Below, piece after piece: positions 10,776 to 23,356 of a stretch of DNA of 64,000 bases. The first letter of the stretch is position 1. The number at the start of each line of letters is the position of its first letter. A program made the position numbers and the translations under genes. Origin of the DNA: Pontederia crassipes (Eukaryota; Streptophyta; Magnoliopsida; Commelinales; Pontederiaceae); assembly GCA_030549335.1 (NCBI GenBank), contig CM060191.1, forward strand, positions 1,803,001 through 1,867,000. The letters are read 5' to 3'. A model generated the notes under the pieces. The model searched no databases. It worked only from the letters and a program-made list of their open reading frames with translations, and was not told the DNA's origin.

Positions 10776-11600
10776 TTAGAGTGAGAGAGGGGAGAGAGGG
10801 GAGAAAGATATAGGGGCTTGTGTGAGAAAGAGAGGTCGGGAGAAGATGCGAGAATGAAATTAGAATTACCGAGGGCCCTATCCATCAATAGTTCCGACGA
10901 TTCAGACCGACATAAATATTAATAATAAAATACAAAGCACAAGCATTATATTATACTATATATAAATTTATTATTAATTTAATTATCGATGGTCGATTCG
11001 TTGGTAGTTTCTACGGTTCGGGCAGTAAAAAATATTAATAATAAAATACAAAGCACAAGTATTATATTATACTATATATAAATTTATTATTATTTTAATT
11101 ACCGACGGTCTGAAGTGTCGAAAGTACCGACGGGTTGAAATCCATCGGTAGTTCCGATGGATCTGGGCTGTCAGAAATATTAATAATAGAATACAAAGCA
11201 CAAACGTTATATGATATTATATATAAATTTATTTCTAACTATATTATAACAAGCGACGGGTTAAGCCGTCAGTAAGTTAGTTGGCGGCTCTTCCACAAAT
11301 TAACCCGGCCTCCTCTTCTCCCATTCACTTCTCCCTCTGGACTTCGGCGACCTGCTCCCGCTCCGACACGCTCCCACACACTCCGACGACCAATGACTGC
11401 TTCCACTCACCTGCATCGTTGACCGGCGATTGACCTTAGAAGGACACGCACACAACTCCGGCATCTGACGGTCCTTGCTCTTTGAAGGATGCGTGCACAA
11501 CTCTGGCAACCCTACTCCCGCACTGATGATCCCACCATCTACGGTAGGCCTCGCCCCTCTGGTGATTTCCCTCTCTCCACACATGGCGGGATTTGGCCGG
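10776..11600. mobile_element. CACTA-related segment with three tandem AT-rich units
   Basis: The unit aatattaataataaaatacaaagcacaa followed by attatactatatataaattta occurs at about 10915, 11032 and 11176. Between the units are cgacggtc/ccgtcg motifs like those of CACTA subterminal regions. From 11503 to 11600 the sequence resembles 4874-4962 (cccaccatctacg, then gatttccc, then tctccac, then ggccggaga). This suggests the outer element was split by the 5287-10775 insertion or that a segment was duplicated. Confidence 0.5.
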
Positions 11601-11604
11601 AGAC

Positions 11605-14600
11605 AATTCAAATGATATCAAACACACAGTTTGGAAGAGATATAGATGAGGATCCATTCAGTCACATCACAAAATTTATCCAATTATGCTCAACTTTTAA
11701 ATTTGAAGGAGTAAATGCAGTTCGGCTAAGACTTTTTCCTTCTCTTTGAAAGAAAAAGCTTACACTTGACTTATTACACTACCAAGGCGTCGTAACAAAT
11801 TGGGACGAAATGTGCAAGCATTTCTTAACAAATATTGTCCACCCCAAAAAGTTGCTAAATGCTTGTTCGAAGTTTCTTCTTTCTACCAATAGGATACAAA
11901 GTCTATGCATGAAGCTTGGGATAGATTCGAGGACCTCGTCAGTAAAGTTCTAAATCATAACATACCTCTTACCAACAATTTCAGCCGATATAAATGACAA
12001 GATAGACATGGCCGCTGGAAGAACCACTGCTGACAGATCTCCTGGAGACGTTTACAAGTTATTCGACAATCTTGCCTTTAACGATTGGCAAAATGCAAAA
12101 GCAAAAAAAGCTGGACTTTATTAGGTTCATAATTCTACTCGCATTCAATCTTAGTTAGATGCCATGGCAAAGAAAATGAATACGTTGATGACTCAAAAGC
12201 CCTATCAACAAGGTTTTGACATGTGTGGAGGAGCGCATCATAATCATGAATGCCAAGTATGTATGAATTTTAGTTAACAAAATTTTGAGGATGCTAACTA
12301 TGTTTCTAATAATGTGAACAATGTTAGAGGAAATTCATACAATACAAGGCTGAGGACTCCTCCTAATTACTTTTTGGATAAACAATAGGGGTCCAACACA
12401 AACCCTTGCTTATCAACCTTGTATTGAACCTAAGAGTAATTTAGAGGATGTCCTATCAAAATTCATCACCACTGTAGAGACTAAGTTCACTAATTAGAAT
12501 GCATCAATCAGAAACTTAGATGCTCATATTGGCCAATTGGCAAAACATGATATCTAGAAGAAGGCCCTAGAGCACTTGAGACATTGACTTCTCCTTAAGA
12601 AGAAAAAGCTTTAAAAGAGCTCCCATGGAAGAACCTTAGAACAACATAGCGCCAGCTAAGGATGACATGCCTCAGGAAAAGTCTGAAGAGAAGAGAGTTT
12701 AAAAAAATCCCTTACCCACATAACAGAGGGAGAAATTAGATAAATAATTTGCTAGGTTCTTAGAAATTTTTAAGCAACTGCATGTTAACATACCATTCAA
12801 TTGGAGATTTTTTTTCTGGGCTAATGCTCTATGTGATTTAGGTGCAAGAATGCCATCTTCAATCTTCTTAAAGTTCGGCACATACCAACTTAAGGAGACA
12901 AGAGTTCTCCTTTAACTAGCCGATCAATCAATCAAGAAACCTAAAGGACTGTTGGAGGATGTATCGATTAGAGTGGACAAATTCATATTTTGACTTTGTT
13001 GTTCTTGACATGCAGGTTGAAAAGGAGCCCCCATTGATCATGGACAGACCATTTCTTACCACAGGAAAACATTGATTGATGTTCAACAAGAAAAAATAAC
13101 TAAAGATAAATGACGAGGATTAATCATTTAATATTGGACAGGCCCATAAGAAATTTTGGAGCATATTGATGAAATTGTGGAGACCCATATGAAGAGCTGG
13201 AAGAGGAACGGATGGATGAAAATTCCAATATAGAGGATGGAGTCAAACTACCTCAAATTTCTAAACTCAAAATTTTACCTTCACATCTTAAATATTTCTT
13301 TCTAGAAACTGATAGGTTTCTGGTGATTGTCTTCCTTATTGATAGACGAAATGGAGAACAGGTTGCTAGAAGTACTATGCAAGCACAAAAAGATAATAGC
13401 TTGGAGCATAACAGACATCAAGAGGATCACCCCTTCTATCAGCATGCACAGAATTTTGATGAAAGAAAACAACAAACCTGTGAGGCCTAATCTACGTACT
13501 ACTGAAGGAGGTAGTGTACAAGGAAGTAGTTAAGCTACTAGATGTAGGTATTATTTTCCTCATCTTTGATAGTAGTTGGACTAGTCCAGTACAAGTGATT
13601 CCCAAGAAAGGTGGGATGACGATTATAACGAATGCACAAAGTGAGCTCATTTCCGCCCGCACTATCATTAGCTGGAGGGTATGTATACAAAAAATTCAAT
13701 GATGTACCCGTAAGGACCACTTTCCACTTCCATTTATTGTTCAAATGTTAGAATGAGTGTATGGTCATAAATATTAATTACTTTTTGGTTGGATATTCTG
13801 GTTATAATCAAATTGCAATTCCCTGAAGATCCAGAGAAGACCACTTTTACATGTCCTTATGGCACTATGCTTACCGCAGAGTGCCATTTGGATTATCTAA
13901 TGTCGCTACAACATTCTAGAGGAGTATGTCACTACAACATTCATATATGAATAAGAGGATCTTAGAAATTTTCATGGATGAATTTACTCTTTTTGGAAAA
14001 TCATTTGTTATTCAATTTGTCTGGTGCTTCAAAGATGTGAAGATACTAATCTTTTCTTGAACTGAGAAAAAAGTGTCATTTTATGGTGCGAGAAGGTATA
14101 GTACTTGGGCACAAAATCTCTCAACACGGGATAGAAGTTGATATGGCCGAAGTGAAGGTGATAGCTGATTTAGCACCCCAACTTCAGTGAAGGATGTGAG
14201 AAGTTTCTTGGGACATGCAAGAATTTACGGACGCTTCATAAAGGATTTCTTCAAAATAGCTAAACCTTTAACTAACTTACTCTCCAAAGATGTTAAATTT
14301 GACTTTGATGTCAACTACCTTAATGCATTTAATATCTTGAAACATAAGCTGATCTTTGCACTAGTAGGACCACACTGGAGTTTGTCATTCGAGTTGATGT
14401 GTGATGCTAGTGACATAGCAATAAGAGCCATGCTTGGATAAAGAAAGGAGAAAGTTTTTTTATGTCATTTACTATGTTAGCAGAACATTGAATCCGGCAC
14501 AACTAAATTATGCCACAACAGAGAAAAAATTTCTAGATGTCATTTATGCTTTTGAAAAATTTTGATCTTATCTAATATGTTCCAAGATTGTTGTGTATAC

Positions 14601-16170
14601 ACATCATGCAATAATACGCATCTGATGGATAAGAAAGAGGCAAAACCCATATTATTCCGTTGGATACTTTTATTGCAGGAATTTGATGTTGAAGTGAAGG
14701 ACAAGAAATGATCAGAAAACGTGGTAGCAGGTCATTTATCTCATTTAGAACCACCTCTCGAGTAAGAGGGTGACATCCAATAGGAATTCCTCGATGAAAG
14801 GATATGTTAGCCATGGAAACAATATACAAAGTAAAAAAATTTGATAAGATTCTTTGGTTTGTTGATATTGCTAATTATCTTGCAGAGAAATGGATTCCAA
14901 AAAGCATGACAAAGCACTAGAAAGTTCTCTGACCTCAAGCGCTACATATGGGAGGAGCCCATACTTTTTCGAGTGTGTGCTGACAATCAGGAGGTGTGTG
15001 CTTGAAGATGAAGTACAAAGCATCCTATATTACTATCATGACAAAGAAGTAGGAGGACATTTTGGACCAAATAGGATAGCCGCCAAAATGCTACAACGTG
15101 AATTCTACTAGCCCACCATATTAAAGGATGCACAAGCTTATTGAAAAAAATGTGTGACAAATGTCAATGAATGGGTAACATTTCTCGACATGATGAAATA
15201 CTTCTGAATAACATATCGATTTGTGATATTTTTTATGTTTGGGAGATAGATTTCATGAGGCCATTTCCTAGCATGGGATCCCTAGTAGGAAAGAAAATTA
15301 CACATTTGATCGAATATGCTACTAATCGATGCCTACCTGTCATTATTGTATGTGCTTATGGAGGGCGTGCATGCAAGAAAGAAGTTTGAGCTTGATGCAA
15401 ATGGCTAAAATATCTTTTGCTTCATATAATTATCAATTAGATAAAAAGTTATATGGAGATGGCGACTAGAGTTGTTATTTCCATTGTTAGATAATTTCAA
15501 TATCACAATGGATATATGATAAGATCGTTTATTTACAACTACAACGGAATGGTATACAAAGTCAACATATCTCAACCAATGATTAAATAAAATAGGATTT
15601 ATGGTTACACAAATCGTTTAAGGTAGTTCTAGATCTGGAAGTCAACAAACCATGAATATATTCTTGTAGTCTTTGATTATGTGTCCAAGTGGATAGAGGC
15701 AATAGTTACTCTCACTAATGATGCCAAAGTGGTAGTTAAATTTTTAAAGAAAAATACTTTCACTCGCTTTGGTACTCCTATGACGATTATTAGTGAGAAT
15801 GACACTCAATTTTGCAACAAGTTACTTTCAGGTCTTTTGCAAAAATATGAGGTTACTTACAAGGTCAACACCCCTATCATGCCCAGACTAGTGGACAAGT
15901 AGAAATCTCTAGTAGTGAACTAAAAAGAATATTGGAAAAATATGTTAATGCATCAAGGAAAGATTGATCTTTAAAAATAGATGATACATTATGGGTATAT
16001 AGGATAACATTTAAGACATGTCATCATATAAATTAGTTTTTGGGAAGGCATGTCATCTCCCTGTAGAATTGAAACATAAAGTATATTGGGCCACAAAATT
16101 TCTTAACTTCGATATGCAAGCCATTGGTGTAGACATATTGCTGAAGATCAAGTTACGCCGAGACTTCATC
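11605..16170 (+). mobile_element. Fossil Ty3/gypsy retrotransposon, Athila-like lineage
   Basis: Recognisable parts occur in the canonical order. A gag-like segment lies at about 11605-12300 (SHITKFIQLCSTFKFEGV), a protease-like zone at about 12850-13080, reverse transcriptase at about 13490-14200 (SPVQVIPKKGGMT), RNase H at about 14200-14750, and integrase at about 14890-16130 ([16 protein letters not shown] near its end). The wording of the reverse transcriptase and of the integrase end fits the plant Athila group. It is broken in many places (well over ten) and clearly old. No LTR was recognised on either side, so the ends are approximate. It cannot make protein. Confidence 0.82.
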
Positions 16171-16999
16171 GGTTCGAGAACATGGATGAGGAGGTTCTGC
16201 ACACGGGTGCACAATATGGGGTCGTGAGAAGTCTTAGAAGATCGAGGTACTGTCAGTTCAACGTCGGATGGCGGTGGCCCATCTCTGCTCGACGGCTGCG
16301 CGTCTCCTCCCCCTTCTCTGCTTGACGGCGATAGGCACGACGGTCCCTCTCCACGTGATGGCGACGGGCAACGGAGCTTCTGCAAGGGGACATCGGCGAG
16401 GGAGGGTCGGCGATGGGAGATCGAAGAGGGAGGGTGGAGGGTTGGCGACAACTTGCACATCTCCTCCCCTCTCTGCACGACGGCGCCGAGCGACAAAGGC
16501 TCCCCTCCAGCAAGTTCAGGCTGTGGCAATCGTCCTCGGCCCTTTCTTCATGACGTTGCCGTCGATCGAATGAGAGATCTTCACTACTGCGCCATTGCGA
16601 AAAAGGGGGCATCGGCCCCCCCTCCGTGCGTTCGCCGGTGAGTTCGCGGAGGGGAGCCGACACATCCCTCTTTTCTCAGTGAGCTTGATTGGCGAGGGTG
16701 GATGATCATGAGGGAGGAAGAACGGCGGCACAGTTGGTGGAGGAGGAACGTCTTCACATGTAGGCCACTAGTCGCATGCAGGTCCCTCGTCGTCGCGCGT
16801 AGGTCTCCGGCATAGCTTGGGAAAGGAAATCGCGTGGTCGCCGTGGAGTTCGGCCTCTGGCTCGCTGAACCGCCCTTTCACTTGACGAACCGCGCGTCGA
16901 ACCATGCGCCCTCCATCTCGTCCATCCATTGCAGATCCAATGGCGTTGGATCTGCGGGCACACTGTGCGCCCAATTTGAGTGGGTGCACATTAAGATTC

Positions 17000-17000
<1 letters not shown>
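16171..17000. other. GC-rich non-coding segment after the gypsy fossil
   Basis: The composition rises sharply (ggcgacggg- and tcctcccc-type stretches), and long frames on both strands are compositional. No motif of a known protein was found. It may be LTR or captured sequence belonging to the neighbouring fossil, but no repeat partner was seen inside the window. Confidence 0.4.

Positions 17001-17070
<70 letters not shown>
16996..17070. repeat. (TC)n then (TA)n microsatellite
   Basis: About ten TC units run directly into more than twenty TA units. Confidence 0.95.
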
Positions 17071-17071
<1 letters not shown>

Positions 17072-17074
17072 ATC

Positions 17075-17262
17075 AATGGTTGATGCACAAAATCTCCTCT
17101 TCACAAGAAGGATGTCGCATCGTGCTCGTCTGGTGGCTGCTCCTGCCCGGGGAAGGAAGAGGGCACTCAAGCAAGGGGATGCCCTATTTGGTGAATGATG
17201 AAGGATTCCGGCGATGACGAAGGAGGATCACTCGCAAGGGTTCCTTGAATCGCAAGCTCTGG
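17075..17262. repeat. Direct repeat copy 1 (partner at 17986-18170)
   Basis: It starts atggttgatgcacaaaatct and ends near ttgaatcgcaagctctgg. The same text recurs about 910 bases later with around 90 per cent identity by eye. Both copies follow a (TA)n tract, so a larger duplication including the tract is possible. Confidence 0.85.
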
Positions 17263-17845
17263 TCTAGCACTTTAGATAGATTTTTTTTCTCTTGCTAGAT
17301 TTTATAAGAAATATAATTTAGTTCATTATAATAAGAAGCATATTTGATAATATATTTCATGATCTTATTAATTGAATATGCTAACACATCATTTTTCTTA
17401 CTTTTTATTTGATAATAAATATTATTTTTTTATTATCATCGTAAATATGTGGGACACCATTATACCAATTATCATGAAAAATATATTTCTTTTTAAAATT
17501 ATACATTTGTCCTTATTATATTTTTTATATAACATTATTATATTGCATAGCAAACTAGAATAATATTTTAGTAATTATATTTAGTCCCAATTAACTTAAA
17601 TTGTATAAGACATGATAAAATATAATTTATTCGTACTATTTATATCATAATATTTTTTTATCATGTGATTTTATACATAATTTTTTCATATTCAAATACA
17701 AAGTTGATATGATTTTGATAACTAAAATTAATACTTTTATGAATTATAATTGAAAAAATTATGAAAATTTTATCATTTATGTTAATAATAATTTAAAATT
17801 TTTTAGAATTATTTGTGAACCCACTACAAATTAAGTTTGGCTCTG
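17263..17845. other. AT-rich spacer, possibly a small transposon end
   Basis: No gene was found. The right end (agtttggctctgccacta at about 17834-17851) resembles the reverse complement of a TAGTGGC.GAGCCA terminus common in plant hAT-like MITEs. I could not find a matching left end. Confidence 0.35.
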
Positions 17846-17846
17846 C

Positions 17847-17890
<44 letters not shown>

Positions 17891-17985
17891 TAAAATGCAC
17901 CTCGAGAGCACCCTATTCTCAGAATCCCTCCAAAGTGCATTCATCATCCCTGCAGAGCGCATCTCAGCTGTCCATTGGAGAATCA

Positions 17986-18170
17986 ATGGTTGATTCACAA
18001 AATCTCCTCTTCACAAGAAGGATGTCGCATCGTGCTCGTCTGGTGGCTGCTCCTGCCCCGGAAAGAGGGCACTCGAGCAATGGGATGCCCTATTTGGTGA
18101 ATGATGAAAGACTCCAGCGATGACGAAGGAGGATCGCTCACAAGGGTTCCTTGAATCGCAAGCTCTGATC
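17986..18170. repeat. Direct repeat copy 2 (partner at 17075-17262)
   Basis: It starts atggttgattcacaaaatct and ends with gaatcgcaagctctga. It differs from copy 1 by scattered substitutions and a small deletion at about 18060. A (TA)n tract at about 17850-17887 precedes it, as in copy 1. Confidence 0.85.
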
Positions 18171-19529
18171 CAGAGCTGCTTGAACCGCGAGTTCAGCGGC
18201 GCTCCTCCATGATGGTCGGTGAGTTCGGCTATGGTCACGATCTCCAGAGCAAAGGGTTCGCCAATGGCCAAAAGGCAGCCCTCGCTCGCGATCTCCAGTC
18301 GGTGAGATTTTCTTCGCCGGACATAGCTCGTGTTTGCGTTCACCGAGCATAGTCATCCCCTTCCCTCGCCGAGCAGCTGTTGAGCACCCACCTCCCGAGT
18401 AGGCACGACCTCATGGAGAAGAGAAGAGAGGTTGAGTGATTGATCAACCGTTGATTCCCCAAATGGACGACTGTGATGCGCTCTGGAGGGATGCTGAGTA
18501 TTTGTGCTATGGAGGTGCATTATATAGTAATATTAGGGGGTGAGCTTGTAGAGGTGGTGAGCAGAGGAGAGAGGAAGAAGAGACATGACCACTGGTGATG
18601 ATGGCCGTGGAAGATGATATGCGCAGTGAGATGGGGGAGGGAGGAGTGGAGATCAGCAGGATGCGGAGCAGCGATCGGTGGGCCTACGGAGCGGCAATCG
18701 ACGGCCTGCGGAGCGACAATCGATGGATTGCACGAGATGGGGAAGGGAGGAGCGACGATCGCACTACAAGAAAAAGCCTATTTTTGACGGTTTTGACCGT
18801 CTGTATTTAGTCTAGGACCGTCGGAAATGCCCCTTTGCAATGAGTTTTTCAACGAATAGCATCTGCGCGAAAACTACACGTCGCAAATTATTTTTGACAG
18901 TTATCTCACAACCGTCAAAATCTTTGACGGTCGAGTTGGCGGGCTGAGCCGTCGAACAATCGAAAGTTAAGATGGTTTTAGCCGATATATATCGATGGTT
19001 TGAACATACTATCGACAGTTATAACCATCCATAGTGCATCGACGGTTTGAGCCGTCAATAACACTGTTGGGTTTCGACGGCTCAAACTATCGATATGTCG
19101 ATACTCATCGATGGGTCTGACTGTCTATACATTTCGATGGTTCAAACCGACGATGGTTATCGACGGTTCAAACCGTCGAATATGATACTATCGACGGAAT
19201 AAATTTAAAAAAATAAAAAATTGACACAAATGTAAATCATTTAATAAAAGCAAATTAAATAAATAATTTATGTCCAAACTAAAGTAAATGAAATTGAATG
19301 TCACGCAAATGTCAATACAACATAACGTCAAATACAACACAAAGAAGATGCAATACTACATCGTCATTGTTAAACTCGCCACGCATCATTTGATGCATCA
19401 TTTTCTTCATCTCTTTCTTTTGAGCTAATAAATTGTGTCGCTCACGTTCTTTGAACTCTTTTCTAAGTTCCTACGTAACCTCCTGTCGGACATTGGATAA
19501 ACGTTGTTCCCGCATATTGTCAAACATTT

Positions 19530-19847
19530 CACTACAACAAAATTATGATTTATTGACCAGTTTTTAGGGACCAAATATATATTTGGTTCTTAAAAGTATA
19601 AATATTAGAGACTAATGTGATACTAGTCCCAAATTCTTATCGATTTGAAACTAAAATTTAATTTGTGGTCACTAAAAAATCATTATTTAAGGACTAATGG
19701 AAAAATTTTAGTCACTAAGAATTTTTAATGACCAGCTTGTAGGGACCATGGGGGACCAAAATATTTTGATCTTAAAAAGCATTAAAGACTAATATTGAGG
19801 TTCTAGGAACTAATGTGTTTGGTTTCTAAAAAGCTTTTTTGGTGGTG
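19530..19847. mobile_element. Small CACTA-like MITE (318 bp)
   Basis: It begins with cactacaacaaaa and ends with ttttttggtggtg, an imperfect inverted repeat. The 3-bp sequence ttt flanks it on both sides, the target-duplication size of CACTA elements. The interior has inverted gaccagttttta / ttttaatgaccag and repeated gggacca motifs. There is no coding capacity. It is nested in the larger CACTA element. Confidence 0.7.
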
Positions 19848-19859
19848 TTTGTTGCATAC

Positions 19860-20520
19860 CTTGACTTGGGAACCTAATATCCAATATCAGCACTACTAAC
19901 AGATGATCTGAGGCATAAATGTGACCCTTCTTGACGCCGACGTAATTCGTCCAAAGTTGTTGAGTGGTAAGTGGTGTGGTCCCATCCTGCGTGGCTTGCG
20001 TAATATGCTCGACTTCTCTTTTTTGTAACCCTCTTGAAATTTAAAAAAAAAATTACATCAACTATATTATTTAAAATGATGAATTTACTATCTTATGTTA
20101 CGAACTATTTACTTACATATGTCTCCCGAGCAAACGATGAAATTCATTCTTTATTTTTCTTCTGATGAGTTCTGAGAAATATTTCATCTTGAATAGTGTT
20201 CTACCCGTCTCTTTCTCCTGCAGTTAAAAATGTCAAATAAAGAATAATATTTTTTAAAATATAATAATCTATTCAATGACTTTACCATTCTTTTCGCAAT
20301 CATGCTCGTGGATATACATCCACCTGAATGCAAGCAGGCTCCCGGGTCGGACTCTCGACTTGTTTTCGCTTTTTCGCATTTAGATTTGTACTCCTCGGTA
20401 GATCACTTCCGTAGCAATTCCATCCAAACGACCTCAGGGATCCAATTAGGTCGTTCTCTTACAGCTCGAACTTCCGAAAGCATCGAGGACAAACTCTTTA
20501 AGCACCGAAATTAAATGCCT
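19860..20520 (-). pseudogene. CACTA transposase-associated protein fragment (Transposase_24 type)
   Basis: Minus-strand segments read VEHITQATQDGTTPLTTQQL (about 19942-20015), EKETGRTLFKMKYFSELIRR (about 20157-20217) and KSKCEKAKTSRESDPGACLH (about 20320-20380). The order and wording (K.EKAK..R......HSGG) resemble the C-terminal part of the plant Ptta/En-Spm transposase-associated family. The pieces are separated by what look like introns (the tgcag before EKETG fits an acceptor). Stops and missing ends show that this copy is not complete. Its role in the intact element would be in transposition. Confidence 0.6.
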
Positions 20521-21557
20521 TCCACATTTTTTCCATGTGTTTGGGATCCCACCACACATCAGCCTTCATGTACATAAAAATAATCAAATTAATATGAAGA
20601 TAAATTTAAATGACCAAAATTGACTTCCGACTAAGACATTAGAACTAATGAATGAAATCAAAAATAGAGAATTTAAAAATATTATGTATTTGATAATTAC
20701 TACAATAAATAGAAATCATATTTGCTAGTAACAACTTAAAAATAAATAACTTACATCTTTTGGAATGGCAGAGACAATAAAATAATTCCAGTAACCTCCA
20801 TATAAATGAAATATAAGACAACAAAAAAATATAATTTCCAAATTTATGTAACACTCAATTTCTACATTCTTACACTTTTGAAGTTGTCGAAAGGATATCA
20901 AGCGAACAATGCTTATCAAGTGAGAAAACAAAGTCCTCTATGTAAAATGCAACTACATCAACATACATGAGAGAAAAAAAATAAACTGCACAAAGTTAAC
21001 GAACGAATCTGGTCTCTGACAGTCGGATTCGGCGGCTGCAAAAATGAATGGCCGGTTCTAGCCGCCGCGGCCGGCCGGACCAGGCCGCTCCGACCGGACC
21101 GGGCCGCCGTGGCCGGATCTAGCCACTGCGGCCGGACCTGATTTGGCGGATTGAACGGCGGCGTGGGCAAGGGCGGAGGGGAGCGGTCCAAGGATCGGCG
21201 GGTGGAATGTACCTACGCCGGTTCCAGTGGTGGATCGATGCGGTTGCAGCGGCGGCGGTCGTGCAAGCAGTGGCAGAGCGCGGAGGGGCTGCAGATCGAG
21301 GCGGGCCGGCCGGATCAGGCAATGTGAACAGTGGCGACAGGATACGTATGCAAGTGAAAATAGTAGCTCCATCACAAACGAAAGGTCTGGTAGACAATTC
21401 ACACACAAAAAGGAGATCAGAACGGGAAAAAAATAAGGTCCAAATTGTTCTGTCTGATCATCAAGCCATGCATGTTTTAACAGGTTGTCACAGTTACAAA
21501 AGTCTTCTCCCTCAACCGAACTAAGCATCGTCAAATTCACTATCTGCAGGCTGATAA

Positions 21558-22426
21558 CTAACCATTAACCCCTGCCATCATCAAGCTCAGCGCACCACTG
21601 CCAGCGACCTGTCCATGGCCTTCCACCAATTCAGAGGAATCGCCCTCCGCATCAGTCAATCCTAGAAGAGGAATTAATGGTTATCAGCAACATATATGAT
21701 ACTATAACAAAAATAGACTGCAGGTGAAAAAAAGGGGAGATGATAGATAGATAGATACTATTTACGTACTTGTTTTGGTTATTGATCGACCTTTTTTACT
21801 CTGAAATATTGCACATATAACCAACTCTTCCTCCTGCAGCAAATGGAACAGTTGATTTTGTTGCATGCATGAGTGCATGACAGACACACTTACGAACATA
21901 AATATAGACACACTTATATAGATTATATATGGATTAAGAAAAACGTATATATTAGATGATAAAAAGATGAAACCTATGAAGCACGGGTACGGTAAAAATC
22001 CTTAAGTACTCGTAACCGGTACGTACCTGGTACGGGTACACTGAGTACGTATGGGTACGTCTGACCCATCCTAAAACGGAGTTTGCAAACCAAAACGAGC
22101 AAGAAGAACGAAGTCACCGAATTGGAGAAAGGTGAGAGAAGTAAAAGATGATTTGGCCATACAAAAAAAAGAGGAAAATGGGAGAAAAAGTGATACACGT
22201 ATAGTGGAGAGCACTACCTTACCAAAAAAAGGAACGAAAGATATGCAATAAAAAAGAAAACTAACAACTTAACGCTATAATTTTATTTTGTTTTATGATG
22301 GCAAGACTTCATGTTGTAAACTTAATTAGGATTTTTATTTGCTGCCATAATTATTAATGGTTATCAGCAAGATGTATGATACTATAACAAAAATAGACCG
22401 CAGGTGAAAAAAAGGGGAGATGATAG

Positions 22427-22457
<31 letters not shown>

Positions 22458-23356
22458 GATAGATAGATACTATTTACGTAATTGTCTTGGTTCTTGATCC
22501 TTTTTCACTCTGAAATATTGCACATATAACCAACTCTTCCTCCTGCAGTTGATTTTGTTGCATGGATGATGAGTGCATGACATAAATATAGACTCATTTA
22601 TATAGATTATGGATTAAGAAAAAAAGAATATATTAGATTATTAAAAAGATGAAACTTACCTGCGCTGCCCACAAGGTGGATTCATCATAGTTCGCGTACT
22701 CATGCATGATCCAGTTGGTCCTGATCTGGTCACTGCCGATCTCGCCTAGATGGAACACCAGGGTTTCCATCGATCCTACCTTGACGCCCCGCACGCTTCC
22801 ATTGACCATCTGGAGGGTGTTGATCGTTTTCTCCGACCCCTTCGCCTTCCAGTAACCGTACTTCGTCTTGAGGCTCCGCCGGCTTCCGTTCGGATGCTTT
22901 CTCACTCTTCTGGTGAAGAAGAACCATCTGTGCCCTCCATACTCCCTGAATTCCTCTCCATATTTCTCTATAGGGGCCTAATTATGAAACAGGTAAGAAA
23001 AAAAGGGATAAAATTTTTCTACGCATGCAGAGGATAAGATTTCTCGTACCGACGAGTTCTTGAGGATGGTAGTCGGCGAAGTTGACATCGGGAAATTTGT
23101 TAAGCTTGCGGTTGGGGTTCTTGAGCCTGGGCCTGAGGAAATGCATGATGAGTTCCACGTCCGTGGGATCGAACCTGACGCCGGGCGGGCATTTGGAGAT
23201 GGGACCCCGCCGCTCGTCTATGAATTCAAAGCCGGCGTCATCTTCATCGTGGACGGCTACCCCTTTCTTGCTCTTCTTCTTCTCCGGCGGCGTCGTCCGC
23301 AGTGCAGGCACCTGCAGGGATCTTTTTTTATCTCCTCCATCACCAACGGCATCCAT
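21558..23356 (-). CDS. NAC-type transcription factor, divergent (NAC C)
   Basis: Exons are 23356-23050, 22967-22660, 21833-21770 and 21661-21558, about 260 residues. Reading phases agree at every junction. The N-terminus has a basic run (KKKSKKG, about 26-32) that could be a nuclear localisation signal. The NAC domain starts with CPPGVRFDPTDVELIMHFLRPRL (about 56-78), then DYHPQELVEKYGEE, RWFFFTRR, YGYWKAKG where WKATG is usual, and NWIMHEY. The last exons are very short (ELVICAIFQSKKG, then LTDAEGDSSELVEGHGQV, then a stop), so the long activation tail seen in NAC A and NAC B is missing. The change in WKATG may weaken DNA binding; this is an inference. Exon 3 lies in a duplicated segment (see the repeat entries). 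Confidence 0.82.
21675..21970. repeat. Duplicated intron-exon segment of NAC C, copy 1 (kept exon)
   Basis: It runs from ttaatggttatcagcaac to aaaaagatgaaac and includes the 64-bp exon 3 (21770-21833), whose donor reads acaa|gtacgt. The phase fits both neighbours. It carries a short (gata)n tract. Confidence 0.85.
22346..22657. repeat. Duplicated intron-exon segment of NAC C, copy 2 (decayed exon)
   Basis: It has the same order of landmarks as copy 1, with a longer (gata)n tract (about 22423-22469). The exon copy ends at 22542 and reads EEELVICAIFQSEKG, but its donor has changed from gtacgt to ttacgt. The next available GT would shift the frame relative to the last exon. About 375 bases of unrelated sequence with gggtacg repeats (21972-22345) separate the copies. 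Confidence 0.82.

Larger units (their letters stand above)
18762..21310. mobile_element. CACTA element with transposase-associated fragments (right end uncertain)
   Basis: The left end is cactacaagaaaaagcc at 18762, a clean CACTA terminus. It is followed by tgacggttttgaccgtc inverted motifs to about 19190. The interior carries minus-strand pieces of a plant Ptta/En-Spm-type protein (see 19860-20520) and a nested 318-bp MITE. From 21050 to 21310 there is a GC-rich ggccgga block like those in the other CACTA copies. No tagtg right end was found before the NAC gene, so the element is truncated or its right end has decayed. Confidence 0.6.

Noticed and set aside
16253-16663. Overlapping long frames after the gypsy fossil
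   Set aside because: They are compositional frames in a GC-rich block; all frames are equally open and none resembles a protein.
20645-20931. Two overlapping Phe/Ile/Tyr-rich minus-strand frames
   Set aside because: They are AT-rich chance frames inside the CACTA region, without resemblance to transposase parts.
21058-21540. 160-residue minus-strand frame
   Set aside because: It runs through the GC-rich ggccgga block next to NAC C, has no motif, and its upstream half has no splice or start support.
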